A DNA stretch of 14,931 nucleotides from NCBI GenBank assembly GCA_020435885.1, contig JAGQYU010000062.1:1-14931 (forward strand). Reading direction: 5' to 3'. The notes beneath the pieces were generated by a model. The model was given only the letters and a program-made list of their open reading frames with translations. It did not search any database and was not told the origin of the DNA. A program made the translations under genes and the position numbers. Positions 1 to 6,046 of the stretch are shown piece by piece. How positions within the stretch are numbered: position 1 is the first letter of the stretch; every line of letters starts with the position of its first letter. The stretch is from Flavobacteriaceae bacterium (lineage in GTDB: Bacteria; Bacteroidota; Bacteroidia; Flavobacteriales; Flavobacteriaceae).

Positions 1-873
1 GAAACTGCTAATTATATGCCGTTGGCATTGGATATTTCTCATAAAATTTTAGAGGTACTAGCTGAGCTCCGTAGAGAGAATTATGATATTACTTATTTAC
101 GCCCTGATGCAAAAAGTCAGGTTACTATTGAGTATAATGATGATAATGTGCCACAACGTATTGATACCATCGTAGTTTCAACACAACATGATGATTTTGA
201 TAATAATGATGAAAGAATGTTGGCTAAGATCAAAAAAGACATCATTGAAATTTTAATACCACGTGTTAAAGCTCAATTACCAGAATATGTGCAAAAACTG
301 TTCAATGATAAGATCAACTATCACATTAATCCTACAGGTAAATTTGTAATTGGCGGCCCACATGGCGATACCGGACTTACAGGACGTAAAATCATTGTAG
401 ACACCTACGGAGGCAAGGGAGCTCATGGTGGTGGTGCTTTCTCCGGTAAAGATCCTAGTAAAGTGGACAGAAGTGCTGCTTATGCAGCTAGACATATTGC
501 TAAAAACTTGGTGGCAGCAGGTGTTGCCAATGAAGTGTTGGTACAAATCAGCTACGCTATTGGTGTTGTAAAACCAACTTCCATTTATGTTAATACAAAT
601 GGTAGTGCCAATGTACGTATGAGTGATGGCGAAATTGCTAATAAAGTGAGCGCTATTTTTGATATGCGCCCTGCGGCAATAGAAGAACGTTTAAAATTAC
701 GATATCCTATCTATTTGGAAACAGCTGCTTATGGCCATATGGGAAAAGAACCTCAAAAGGTGAAAAAAGTATATGAAAGCCCATATAGCGGAAGAGTAGA
801 AATGGAAGTTGAACTCTTTACATGGGAGAAACTGGATTATGTAGATAAGATCAAAACGGCTTTTGGATTGTAA
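1..873 (+). CDS. metK: S-adenosylmethionine synthetase, 5'-truncated by the window edge
   Basis: Makes S-adenosylmethionine from methionine and ATP in the cytosol. The frame is open from base 1, so the ATG at 16 is internal; 290 C-terminal residues are present of a protein usually near 400. The family signatures are intact: a GGPHGDTGLTGRK stretch (bases about 352-390), followed by VDTYGG and GGGAFSGKDPSKVDRSAAY (about 427-483), which form the ATP/phosphate- and metal-binding core. The C-terminal domain follows without a break. The downstream thioredoxin-like gene starts 44 bp later on the same strand. The identification is secure; only the N-terminus and the promoter are missing. Confidence 0.97.
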   Translation, partial: ETANYMPLALDISHKILEVLAELRRENYDITYLRPDAKSQVTIEYNDDNVPQRIDTIVVSTQHDDFDNNDERMLAKIKKDIIEILIPRVKAQLPEYVQKLFNDKINYHINPTGKFVIGGPHGDTGLTGRKIIVDTYGGKGAHGGGAFSGKDPSKVDRSAAYAARHIAKNLVAAGVANEVLVQISYAIGVVKPTSIYVNTNGSANVRMSDGEIANKVSAIFDMRPAAIEERLKLRYPIYLETAAYGHMGKEPQKVKKVYESPYSGRVEMEVELFTWEKLDYVDKIKTAFGL

Positions 874-917
874 CAAATTTTAGAACGTCATTGTAAATTC
901 AAGTAATTGGGTTCTAA

Positions 918-1268
918 ATGGCGTTCTATTTTAATATGACACCTACTACACTTACATCTTTAGCAGAACTTGACCAACTGAAGCAAACGCAATCTGCTTT
1001 TGTACTCTATATTACGGATGGTACCTGCAATGTTGGAGAAAATGTAGGTCCAAAGTTAGAAAAACTAGTTATCGAGCAATTCCCAAAAATGGAGTTACAT
1101 TATGTGTATACAAGCCTTGCTCCTGAAATTGCAGCACAACTCTCAGTATTTGTTATACCAACTGTTTTAGTCTTTTTTGACGGCAAACTCACTATACAAA
1201 AAAGCCGTACATTCAGTTTGGAACAATTAGAAAGTGAAATTGAAAGGTATTATAATATGTTGTTTTAA
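918..1268 (+). CDS. Thioredoxin-fold protein lacking the CxxC motif
   Basis: A 116-residue protein with the outline of a single thioredoxin domain. A beta strand (AFVLYIT, 27-33) leads into the active-site loop TDGTCNVG. An amphipathic helix follows, then a cis-proline motif VIPT (79-82) and a strand VLVFFDGK. The active-site position reads C37-N-V-G40, so the second cysteine is absent and ordinary dithiol-disulfide exchange is unlikely. There is no signal peptide, so it is probably cytosolic. ATG 918 is the longest start; ATG 936 (residue 7) is an equally possible start. It lies 44 bp after metK and 12 bp before the broken SecD-P1-like gene. Fold assignment is good; its role is unknown. Confidence 0.8.
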   Translation: MAFYFNMTPTTLTSLAELDQLKQTQSAFVLYITDGTCNVGENVGPKLEKLVIEQFPKMELHYVYTSLAPEIAAQLSVFVIPTVLVFFDGKLTIQKSRTFSLEQLESEIERYYNMLF

Positions 1269-1280
1269 TTTTCTCATTTT

Positions 1281-1737
1281 ATGAAAGTTTATTTATCGCT
1301 TTTTTTGATCCTCAGTACCTTGTTCAATTATGCGCAAACAAGAACCCATAAAAATGACAGTTTACAAAAATAAAGATCAATGGTTTCTATGCAACCAAAA
1401 ATTACAATCCTGCTAAAGTGGGTTATGGCTTTTCTATCGATACCTTAAAACTAGTTGATGAGCCTGCTGTAAGAACAAATGACATCGCCAAAGCAACACG
1501 TGTCTTTGATCAGCTTAACAGACCTGCTATATTAATAGAACTAAACAAAGAAGGAGCAGAAAAATTTTAACGCTTACTAAAGAGAATATTCAAAAACCGA
1601 TAGCGATTGTGGTAAACAATAAAATAATTGCTGCTCCTGTAGTTGCTAGTACCATCCTCGAAGGACGCATCATGATAAACGGCAATTTTTCCCTTGCTGA
1701 AGTAGATGCTATTATCAATTCATTATTAGCCAAGTAA
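1281..1737 (+). pseudogene. SecD P1-head-like small exported protein, two frameshifts
   Basis: ATG 1281 opens a signal peptide (MKVYLSLFLILSTLFNYAQ) that stops at TAA 1371. A second frame carries on with INGFYATKNYNPAKVGYGFS, runs to LIELNKEGAEKF and stops at 1568. A third frame runs from 1567 (LTLTKENIQKPIAIVVNNKI, then IAAPVVASTILEGR and INGNFSLAEVDAI) to TAA 1735. One extra A in the run at 1366-1370 and one extra T in the run at 1565-1568 would restore a single 152-residue protein. The 'KPIAIVVNNKIIAAPVV...I.G.F' pattern is that of the SecD periplasmic P1 head, here without any SecD membrane domain. Both lesions are single-base losses in homopolymers, so a sequencing error is as likely as true decay. 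Confidence 0.75.
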
Positions 1738-1795
1738 AACAGTACTGTAAACTGAATGATTGCTATACTACACTCCCAAAGTAAGCAAAGTGATT

Positions 1796-1868
1796 GAGGA
1801 ATCTCAGATAATCTAAAACTTACTAAATTTTAGATTTCTCGCCAAAAAATTTTGGATTCGAAATGACA
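1796..1868. repeat. Intergenic nested inverted repeat, dispersed-repeat-like
   Basis: The 246 bp between 1738 and 1983 hold no gene. Within them the arms GAGGAATCT (1796-1804) and AGATTTCTC (1832-1840) enclose an inner stem AATCTAAAA (1810-1818) / TTTTAGATT (1828-1836). A short CCAAAA/TTTTGG hairpin and then CGAAATGACA (1859-1868) follow. The layout and the terminal 'cg-aaatgaca' wording resemble the element at 3128-3264, suggesting a family of REP-like intergenic repeats. Copy number in the genome cannot be seen here. Confidence 0.4.
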
Positions 1869-2007
1869 AGATGCTGAATCATAAAACTTCATGTTAACTT
1901 TTTATTGATTTTAAATTTATTTTCAGTTAACTTCGCATATCGATGTGGATTTAACTTACTAAAATGAGACCATATCCCAAACGTTGTGTCTAATATTGAA
2001 TAATCAA

Positions 2008-2472
2008 ATGAAAAGAATAATTATAATAATATGCTTCGTTAGTTTTAGTAATCAATTATATTCTCAATTGCCTCTAAAAACAGATTCGATTATTGGCACC
2101 AAGCAAATGAAAAGTTTAATGTCTAAAAGTGGCTTTACTTTATATAAGTCAAATGAATATAATGAAGATGGAAAATTAGGAAAGTCACTGAATTTACTTT
2201 ATAAAGAAGAGATAACTGTAGACATCTATTATAATGAATTTAATAACATTGAATCCATAGCTATTAGAACAGGAAATGACAAAGTAATCGAGATGCTAAA
2301 AAAGATAGTTGGATTTGATAAGTGGACATATGCATACACAGAGGAAAGGTTATTTGAGAAAAATGATGTTTATAAACTAAATGGTTATAATTGTCAACTT
2401 GTTTACAGGCCTAAAAATAGGGATGATCCTGATGGGAAACACATTGTATATCAATTTCTAAATTATTATTAA
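2008..2472 (+). CDS. Hypothetical small exported protein
   Basis: A 154-residue protein that I do not recognise. ATG 2008 is preferred over the in-frame TTG at 1984 because it places a clean signal peptide (MKRIIIIICFVSFSNQLYSQ, likely cut after the Gln) at the N-terminus. The mature part is hydrophilic, rich in Lys, Asn and Tyr, with alternating strand-like stretches (VDIYYNEFNNIESIAIRTG) and no further membrane segment. One cysteine remains in the mature part, in the NCQLVYRPK stretch. It is probably periplasmic or secreted. A weak -7-like TAATATTG (1991-1998) precedes it. It is isolated: upstream is repeat-like DNA, downstream a convergent gene 84 bp away. No obvious terminator hairpin is seen in 2473-2556. 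Confidence 0.7.
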   Translation: MKRIIIIICFVSFSNQLYSQLPLKTDSIIGTKQMKSLMSKSGFTLYKSNEYNEDGKLGKSLNLLYKEEITVDIYYNEFNNIESIAIRTGNDKVIEMLKKIVGFDKWTYAYTEERLFEKNDVYKLNGYNCQLVYRPKNRDDPDGKHIVYQFLNYY

Positions 2473-2556
2473 AATACTACACTTAACAAAGTCCACACCA
2501 TTACATTGCTTTTTACTAACTTTAAGACTAAACATACGCGGCAAATAAACAAATTA

Positions 2557-3114
2557 TTACTCTAACACCACCCCATACTTCTGTAACAACCCAGCTACAT
2601 TTTGCAAAGAGAATTTAGCTTTCTTCAATTGGTTATGCTCGGGGTCTATGCTAAAATTATAGGCTGTTCTTAAATCTGCTTTTTCTAAATTGGTATCACT
2701 AAAGACAGTTCTACCTAAATCACAATTATGCAACGTAAGCCCTGATAAATTGGCTTCCGTAAAATCTACTTCCTGTAAATTACAATCAGAAAATTTAGTA
2801 TTAGCCAAATTCATACCATAAAAGGAAGCTAAATTTAATTGACAATGGTCAAAACTCGCAGAAAAAGTAAAACCTCCACACTTATAAAAATGAATGCCCA
2901 CCAGCTTACAATTTGTGAACTCAACATCATGTAATGAAGTCTCATTCAGTTTAGCATTGGTTAAATTGCAGTCCACAAATTTACAGTCAGTAAAAGTAAT
3001 TGTAGCTAAATGAACTTCTTCAAAATTGCATTGTATAAAACGGCAACTATCATATTCGCCTTTTTCTAAGCTATTTATGTTTTTAAACTCTTTGTCTGCA
3101 AAAAACTCAGCCAT
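2557..3114 (-). CDS. Pentapeptide-repeat protein, Qnr/MfpA-like
   Basis: 185 residues, nearly all built from tandem five-residue units with Leu/Phe at the centre (CNFEEV, CKFVDCNLTNAKL, ANLSGLTLHNCDL, TNLEKADL), predicting a right-handed quadrilateral beta-helix. The C-terminal block is NFSIDPEHNQLKKAKFS followed by a GLLQKYGVVL tail. It resembles the end of Qnr and MfpA proteins, in which a dimerising helix follows the beta-helix; those proteins bind DNA gyrase as DNA mimics. There is no signal peptide, so it is cytosolic. It is somewhat shorter than Qnr (about 218). The gyrase link is inference from the C-terminal resemblance. It lies downstream of the propeller lipoprotein gene, separated by a 153-bp repeat-bearing gap, so it probably has its own promoter. 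Confidence 0.88.
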   Translation of the reverse strand: MAEFFADKEFKNINSLEKGEYDSCRFIQCNFEEVHLATITFTDCKFVDCNLTNAKLNETSLHDVEFTNCKLVGIHFYKCGGFTFSASFDHCQLNLASFYGMNLANTKFSDCNLQEVDFTEANLSGLTLHNCDLGRTVFSDTNLEKADLRTAYNFSIDPEHNQLKKAKFSLQNVAGLLQKYGVVLE

Positions 3115-3127
3115 GACTATTTTTTGA

Positions 3128-3264
3128 GATTACTTCTCCCAAGTACTCGGGATCGTAATGACGTTACACTATTTTGTCATTGCGAAGCAAATAAAATTTG
3201 CTGTGGCAATCTGGCAGTTACTAACTCTAAATTAAGAGATTACTTCGCTACGCTCGTAATGACG
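3128..3264. repeat. REP-like intergenic repeat cluster
   Basis: The 153-bp gap between two minus-strand genes holds two related units that each begin GATTACTTC and end TCGTAATGACG (3128-3163 and 3238-3264), with different spacers. Between them lie GTCATTGCGA (3176-3185), which is an inverted copy of the TCGTAATGAC end with one mismatch, and a perfect hairpin AGCAAAT-aaa-ATTTGCT (3186-3202). These short palindromic units look like dispersed intergenic repeats of the REP type. No gene is seen in this stretch. Confidence 0.5.
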
Positions 3265-3267
3265 GTG

Positions 3268-4377
3268 TTAATCTACCCACTCGGCGATAAATAGATTGGT
3301 ATCATGCCCTCCGCCGTTATTACGGTTTGAAGAGAAGATTAATTTTTTGCCATCATTCGAAAACACAGGAAAAGCATCAAACGTTTCACTATGAGTTATC
3401 CGTTCTAAATTCTTCCCGTCAAGGTCTATCATATATAGGTTAAACGGGAAACCGCGTTCTGCCTCAAAATTAGAAGAGAATAATATTTTTTCTCCCGATG
3501 GATGAAAGAAAGGGCTCCAGTTGGCATTACCCAAATTAGTTAATTGACGTAGCTCACTGCCATCGGCATTGCAAATAAACAGTTCCATTTGAGTAGGTTG
3601 CACTAATCCTTCGGCCAACAAGTCTTTGTACTCCTTAATATCTTCCTGTGTCTTTGGCCTAGAAGCACGGAAAATAATTTTTGTGCCATCCGGCGAAAAG
3701 AAAGCTCCACCATCATAACCCAATTCATCTGTAATTTGTTGTACATCAGAACCGTCTAAATTCATAGTATATAAGTCTATATCACCATTTCGGGTAGAAG
3801 TAAACACAATTTTATCTCCTTTTGGCGAAACAGTTGCTTCGGCATCGTAGCCTTTTTCAGTTGTCAGTTGTTTAGTAATATTCCCCTCAAGGTCTGCTAT
3901 AAAAATATCGTAACTATCATAGATAGGCCATACATATTTTCCTTCTCTTCGCAGTGGAGTTTCTGGGCAATCATCACCACCTAAATGTGTAGAGGCATAT
4001 ACAAAAGATTTATTGTCGGGTAAAAAGTAGGCGCAGGTTGTACGTCCTTTTCCAGTACTAATCATTGGCGGGGCTATACTATCAAAAACATCATCTGCAT
4101 TCATCAAAAACATTTGATCACAACTAACACCCCACTTCTTAAAATCTGATTGAAATATCAGTTGTTTGTCATCAAAACTCCAATAAGCCTCCGCATTGTT
4201 TCCACCATGTGTTACTTGTTTTAATGTTTTAAAATGCTTTTCCTCTGGATATATCAAATACGTAAGCATTGTATCAATTTTTACTTCTTCAACGGGAGTT
4301 GTTTCAGCCTGAGAATTTTTATCATTTTTACAAGAAAGTACCGCAAAGGCTAATAAGAAAAGGTATTTATACTTCAT
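3268..4377 (-). CDS. TolB-like beta-propeller (PD40) lipoprotein
   Basis: 369 residues. The N-terminus is a lipoprotein signal ending in a VLSC lipobox with Cys16 as the lipidation site; an acidic linker follows. The rest consists of repeated PD40/WD40-like blades with the typical 'SPDG.KI.F.S.R.G..DLY..NLDG' pattern: SPKGDKIVFTSTRNGDIDLY, SPDGTKIIFRASRP, HPSGEKILFSSN and SNDGKKLIFSSNRN. Four or more blades are visible, as in the TolB C-terminal propeller. It probably sits on the periplasmic or outer-membrane face and binds a peptide or protein partner; it lacks catalytic motifs. The start is 44 bp from the divergent M28 peptidase gene, so the two may be co-regulated. Family call firm, substrate unknown. 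Confidence 0.9.
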   Translation of the reverse strand: MKYKYLFLLAFAVLSCKNDKNSQAETTPVEEVKIDTMLTYLIYPEEKHFKTLKQVTHGGNNAEAYWSFDDKQLIFQSDFKKWGVSCDQMFLMNADDVFDSIAPPMISTGKGRTTCAYFLPDNKSFVYASTHLGGDDCPETPLRREGKYVWPIYDSYDIFIADLEGNITKQLTTEKGYDAEATVSPKGDKIVFTSTRNGDIDLYTMNLDGSDVQQITDELGYDGGAFFSPDGTKIIFRASRPKTQEDIKEYKDLLAEGLVQPTQMELFICNADGSELRQLTNLGNANWSPFFHPSGEKILFSSNFEAERGFPFNLYMIDLDGKNLERITHSETFDAFPVFSNDGKKLIFSSNRNNGGGHDTNLFIAEWVD

Positions 4378-4395
4378 CAGATTATTATTTATTAG

Positions 4396-4403
4396 TAATT
4401 TTG
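4396..4403 (+). promoter_or_regulatory. Bacteroidota-type -7 box for the M28 peptidase gene
   Basis: TAATTTTG matches the Bacteroidota -7 consensus TAnnTTTG exactly and lies 18 bp before ATG 4422, in the 44-bp divergent gap. No convincing -33 TTTG is present at the expected distance, so the assignment rests on the -7 box and its position. Confidence 0.5.
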
Positions 4404-4421
4404 GTAAAAATACTATTTATA

Positions 4422-5657
4422 ATGAAACGACTATCCATACTTATATTGTTTTTTATAGCATTTACAGCATGCAAAACCGAGAAGGCCTATGTGCCTGAAA
4501 ATAAGATAAAAGAAGACGTTACCTTTTTAGCTGATGATAAGCTTGAAGGCCGTGGCACGGGAACTGAAGGCGAAAAAATGGCAGCCGAATACATCGCCAA
4601 ACGATTCAAAGAAATGGGCATAGCTCCTAAAGGAACTGATGGCTATTTACAAACATTTACATTCAAGCCTAAAAAGAATCCCCACGAAAAAGCTACGTTT
4701 ACCGAAACCAGTTCAGATAGCACCGTTACCGGAACAAATATTGTTGGCTATATTGATAATAATGCCTCTAAAACTATTGTTATCGGAGCTCATTATGACC
4801 ATTTAGGCTATGGCGAGGAAGGTTCTTTGTACAGAGGTGAAGACAAGCAAATACACAACGGCGCGGATGACAATGCCAGTGGTGTTGCAGTAATGTTAAA
4901 CCTTGCCGGAAAATTGAAAAACACCAATACAAGTAACAACTATTTATTCCTTTCCTTTTCTGGTGAAGAAATAGGTTTGCTAGGCTCAAATTACTTCGTA
5001 AAAAATGCTACTATTCCGGTAGATTCTATTAACTATATGTTGAATATGGATATGGTTGGCCGATTAAAAGCAGACAGCACCTTAGCAGTGTATGGTGTAG
5101 GAACTTCACCAATCTTTAAACAAGTGATCAATGCGCACAATGATAAATTTAAACTGATAGAAAAAGAATCAGGGGTTGGGCCTTCAGATCACACTTCGTT
5201 CTATTTGGCTGATGTTCCTGTGTTACACTTCTTTACAGGCCAACATGAAGATTATCACAAGCCTAGCGATGATTCAGATAAGCTGAACTATGAAGGTATG
5301 GAAACCATTTCCAATTATATTTATAATATCATTACTGATTTGGATGATAACGGAGAACTTGCCTTTAAAAAGACCAAAAATGAAAGTGATGATACTCCAC
5401 GGTTTAAAGTTACACTAGGTGTAGTACCTGACTATATGTATGATGGCAAGGGCATGAAAATTGATGGAGTTAGCGAAGATAAACCTGCCCAAAAAGCCGG
5501 ACTTAAAAAAGGTGATATTGTTATTCAACTTGGCGATAGTACTATTGTGGACATGATGAGTTATATGAAGGCATTATCTGCCTTTGAAAAAGGTGCTACC
5601 ACTAAAGTAAAAGTAAAGAGAGGCGAAGAAGTTGTAGAAAGTGAAGTTACTTTTTAA
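4422..5657 (+). CDS. M28 family zinc aminopeptidase with C-terminal PDZ domain, exported
   Basis: 411 residues. The start at ATG 4422 is chosen because it gives a signal/lipobox-like N-terminus ending at Cys17 (FIAFTAC) and follows a -7 box; the open frame upstream to 4269 overlaps the divergent gene. The M28 di-zinc site is complete: His124 and Asp126 in AHYDHLG, Asp150 in NGADDNASG, Glu182/Glu183 in SGEEIGLLGS, Asp210 in NMDMVGR and His279 in DYHKPSD. A PDZ domain fills about 326-411, with VVPDYMYDGKGMKIDGV and the AQKAGLKKGDIVIQLGD ligand-groove pattern. It should hydrolyse peptides at the cell envelope. The neighbouring propeller lipoprotein may be a functional partner. Its 3' end overlaps the convergent small gene by 4 bp. 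Confidence 0.95.
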   Translation: MKRLSILILFFIAFTACKTEKAYVPENKIKEDVTFLADDKLEGRGTGTEGEKMAAEYIAKRFKEMGIAPKGTDGYLQTFTFKPKKNPHEKATFTETSSDSTVTGTNIVGYIDNNASKTIVIGAHYDHLGYGEEGSLYRGEDKQIHNGADDNASGVAVMLNLAGKLKNTNTSNNYLFLSFSGEEIGLLGSNYFVKNATIPVDSINYMLNMDMVGRLKADSTLAVYGVGTSPIFKQVINAHNDKFKLIEKESGVGPSDHTSFYLADVPVLHFFTGQHEDYHKPSDDSDKLNYEGMETISNYIYNIITDLDDNGELAFKKTKNESDDTPRFKVTLGVVPDYMYDGKGMKIDGVSEDKPAQKAGLKKGDIVIQLGDSTIVDMMSYMKALSAFEKGATTKVKVKRGEEVVESEVTF

Positions 5658-5851
5658 AGCATCATAGAGCCACAGATACCTAAACTAATTAACTGATACA
5701 AGGCTGCTAAAATGAATAAAATTTTAGCAGCTTTTTTATGCTTTTTTAAAACCGCAAGACCTATTAAAAATAACAGAAGCGAAGGGCCAAACATGATAGC
5801 CAATATCAACCAAATTAAGCCGTCTAAATTTCCAACTTCTAAATAAATCAT
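5654..5851 (-). CDS. Small two-helix membrane protein, paralogue of its upstream neighbour
   Basis: 65 residues with two predicted membrane helices: about 12-34 (LIWLILAIMFGPSLLLFLIG) and about 44-62 (KILFILAALYQLISLGICG). A basic turn KKHKK separates them. It shares ILAIMFGP, the basic turn and a C-terminal GICGS with the next gene upstream (5864-6046), which supports both being real coding genes and a tandem duplication. It is the last gene of the minus-strand run, 12 bp after its paralogue. Its stop overlaps the M28 stop by 4 bp. ATG 5851 is used; the family is not one I recognise. It carries the terminator hairpin of the opposite gene within its codons for the second helix. Confidence 0.7.
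   Translation of the reverse strand: MIYLEVGNLDGLIWLILAIMFGPSLLLFLIGLAVLKKHKKAAKILFILAALYQLISLGICGSMML
5703..5737 (+). terminator. Intrinsic terminator of the M28 gene, inside a convergent small gene
   Basis: A perfect 11-bp stem GCTGCTAAAAT (5703-5713) / ATTTTAGCAGC (5721-5731) with a 7-nt loop is followed directly by six T residues (5732-5737). It lies 45 bp after the M28 stop. On the minus strand the same hairpin has no following T-run, so it is directional. It sits wholly inside the coding part of the 65-residue minus-strand protein. Confidence 0.8.
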
Positions 5852-5863
5852 CCTAAAAACATA

Positions 5864-6046
5864 TTAAAAGGATACTAACAAACTTCCACAAATACCAAAC
5901 CCAACAATTAAATATACTATAGCAATAATATAAAAAATTTTAACATTAGGGTCTTCACTTCTATTCTTTTTGGCATTATAACCCAAGTAAAAGAACAAAG
6001 CCGGAGGCCCAAACATGATAGCTAAGATGATTAAAATTCCAGACAT
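5864..6046 (-). CDS. Small two-helix membrane protein
   Basis: 60 residues: MSGILIILAIMFGPPALFFY forms helix one, AKKNRSEDPNVK is a charged turn, and IFYIIAIVYLIVGFGICGSL forms helix two. MFGP in the first helix and GICGS near the end are shared with the following gene. Its ATG comes immediately after the TAA of the radical SAM gene (TAAATG), so translation is probably coupled. Role unknown; the position suggests an accessory membrane subunit of the Lgt-like/radical SAM pathway, which is inference. Confidence 0.72.
   Translation of the reverse strand: MSGILIILAIMFGPPALFFYLGYNAKKNRSEDPNVKIFYIIAIVYLIVGFGICGSLLVSF

Noticed and set aside
1893..1930. Two GTTAAC boxes as another regulator site
   Set aside because: They are 33 bp apart with no helical-turn repeat and lie far from the nearest start codon.
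1940..1992. attC-like wording (ATTTAAC ... AACGTTGTGT) before the orphan exported gene, hinting at an integron cassette
   Set aside because: The two putative boxes are not complementary and GTTGTGT does not fit GTTRRRY; no integrase or second cassette is seen.
1984..2007. TTG start for the small exported protein
   Set aside because: ATG 2008 gives a clean signal peptide; the eight extra residues do not.
4269..4421. Upstream in-frame extension of the M28 peptidase
   Set aside because: It overlaps the divergent lipoprotein gene, removes the signal peptide from the N-terminus and lies before the -7 box.
5703..5737. Terminator for the minus-strand operon
   Set aside because: On the minus strand the hairpin is not followed by a T-run and lies inside the last gene.
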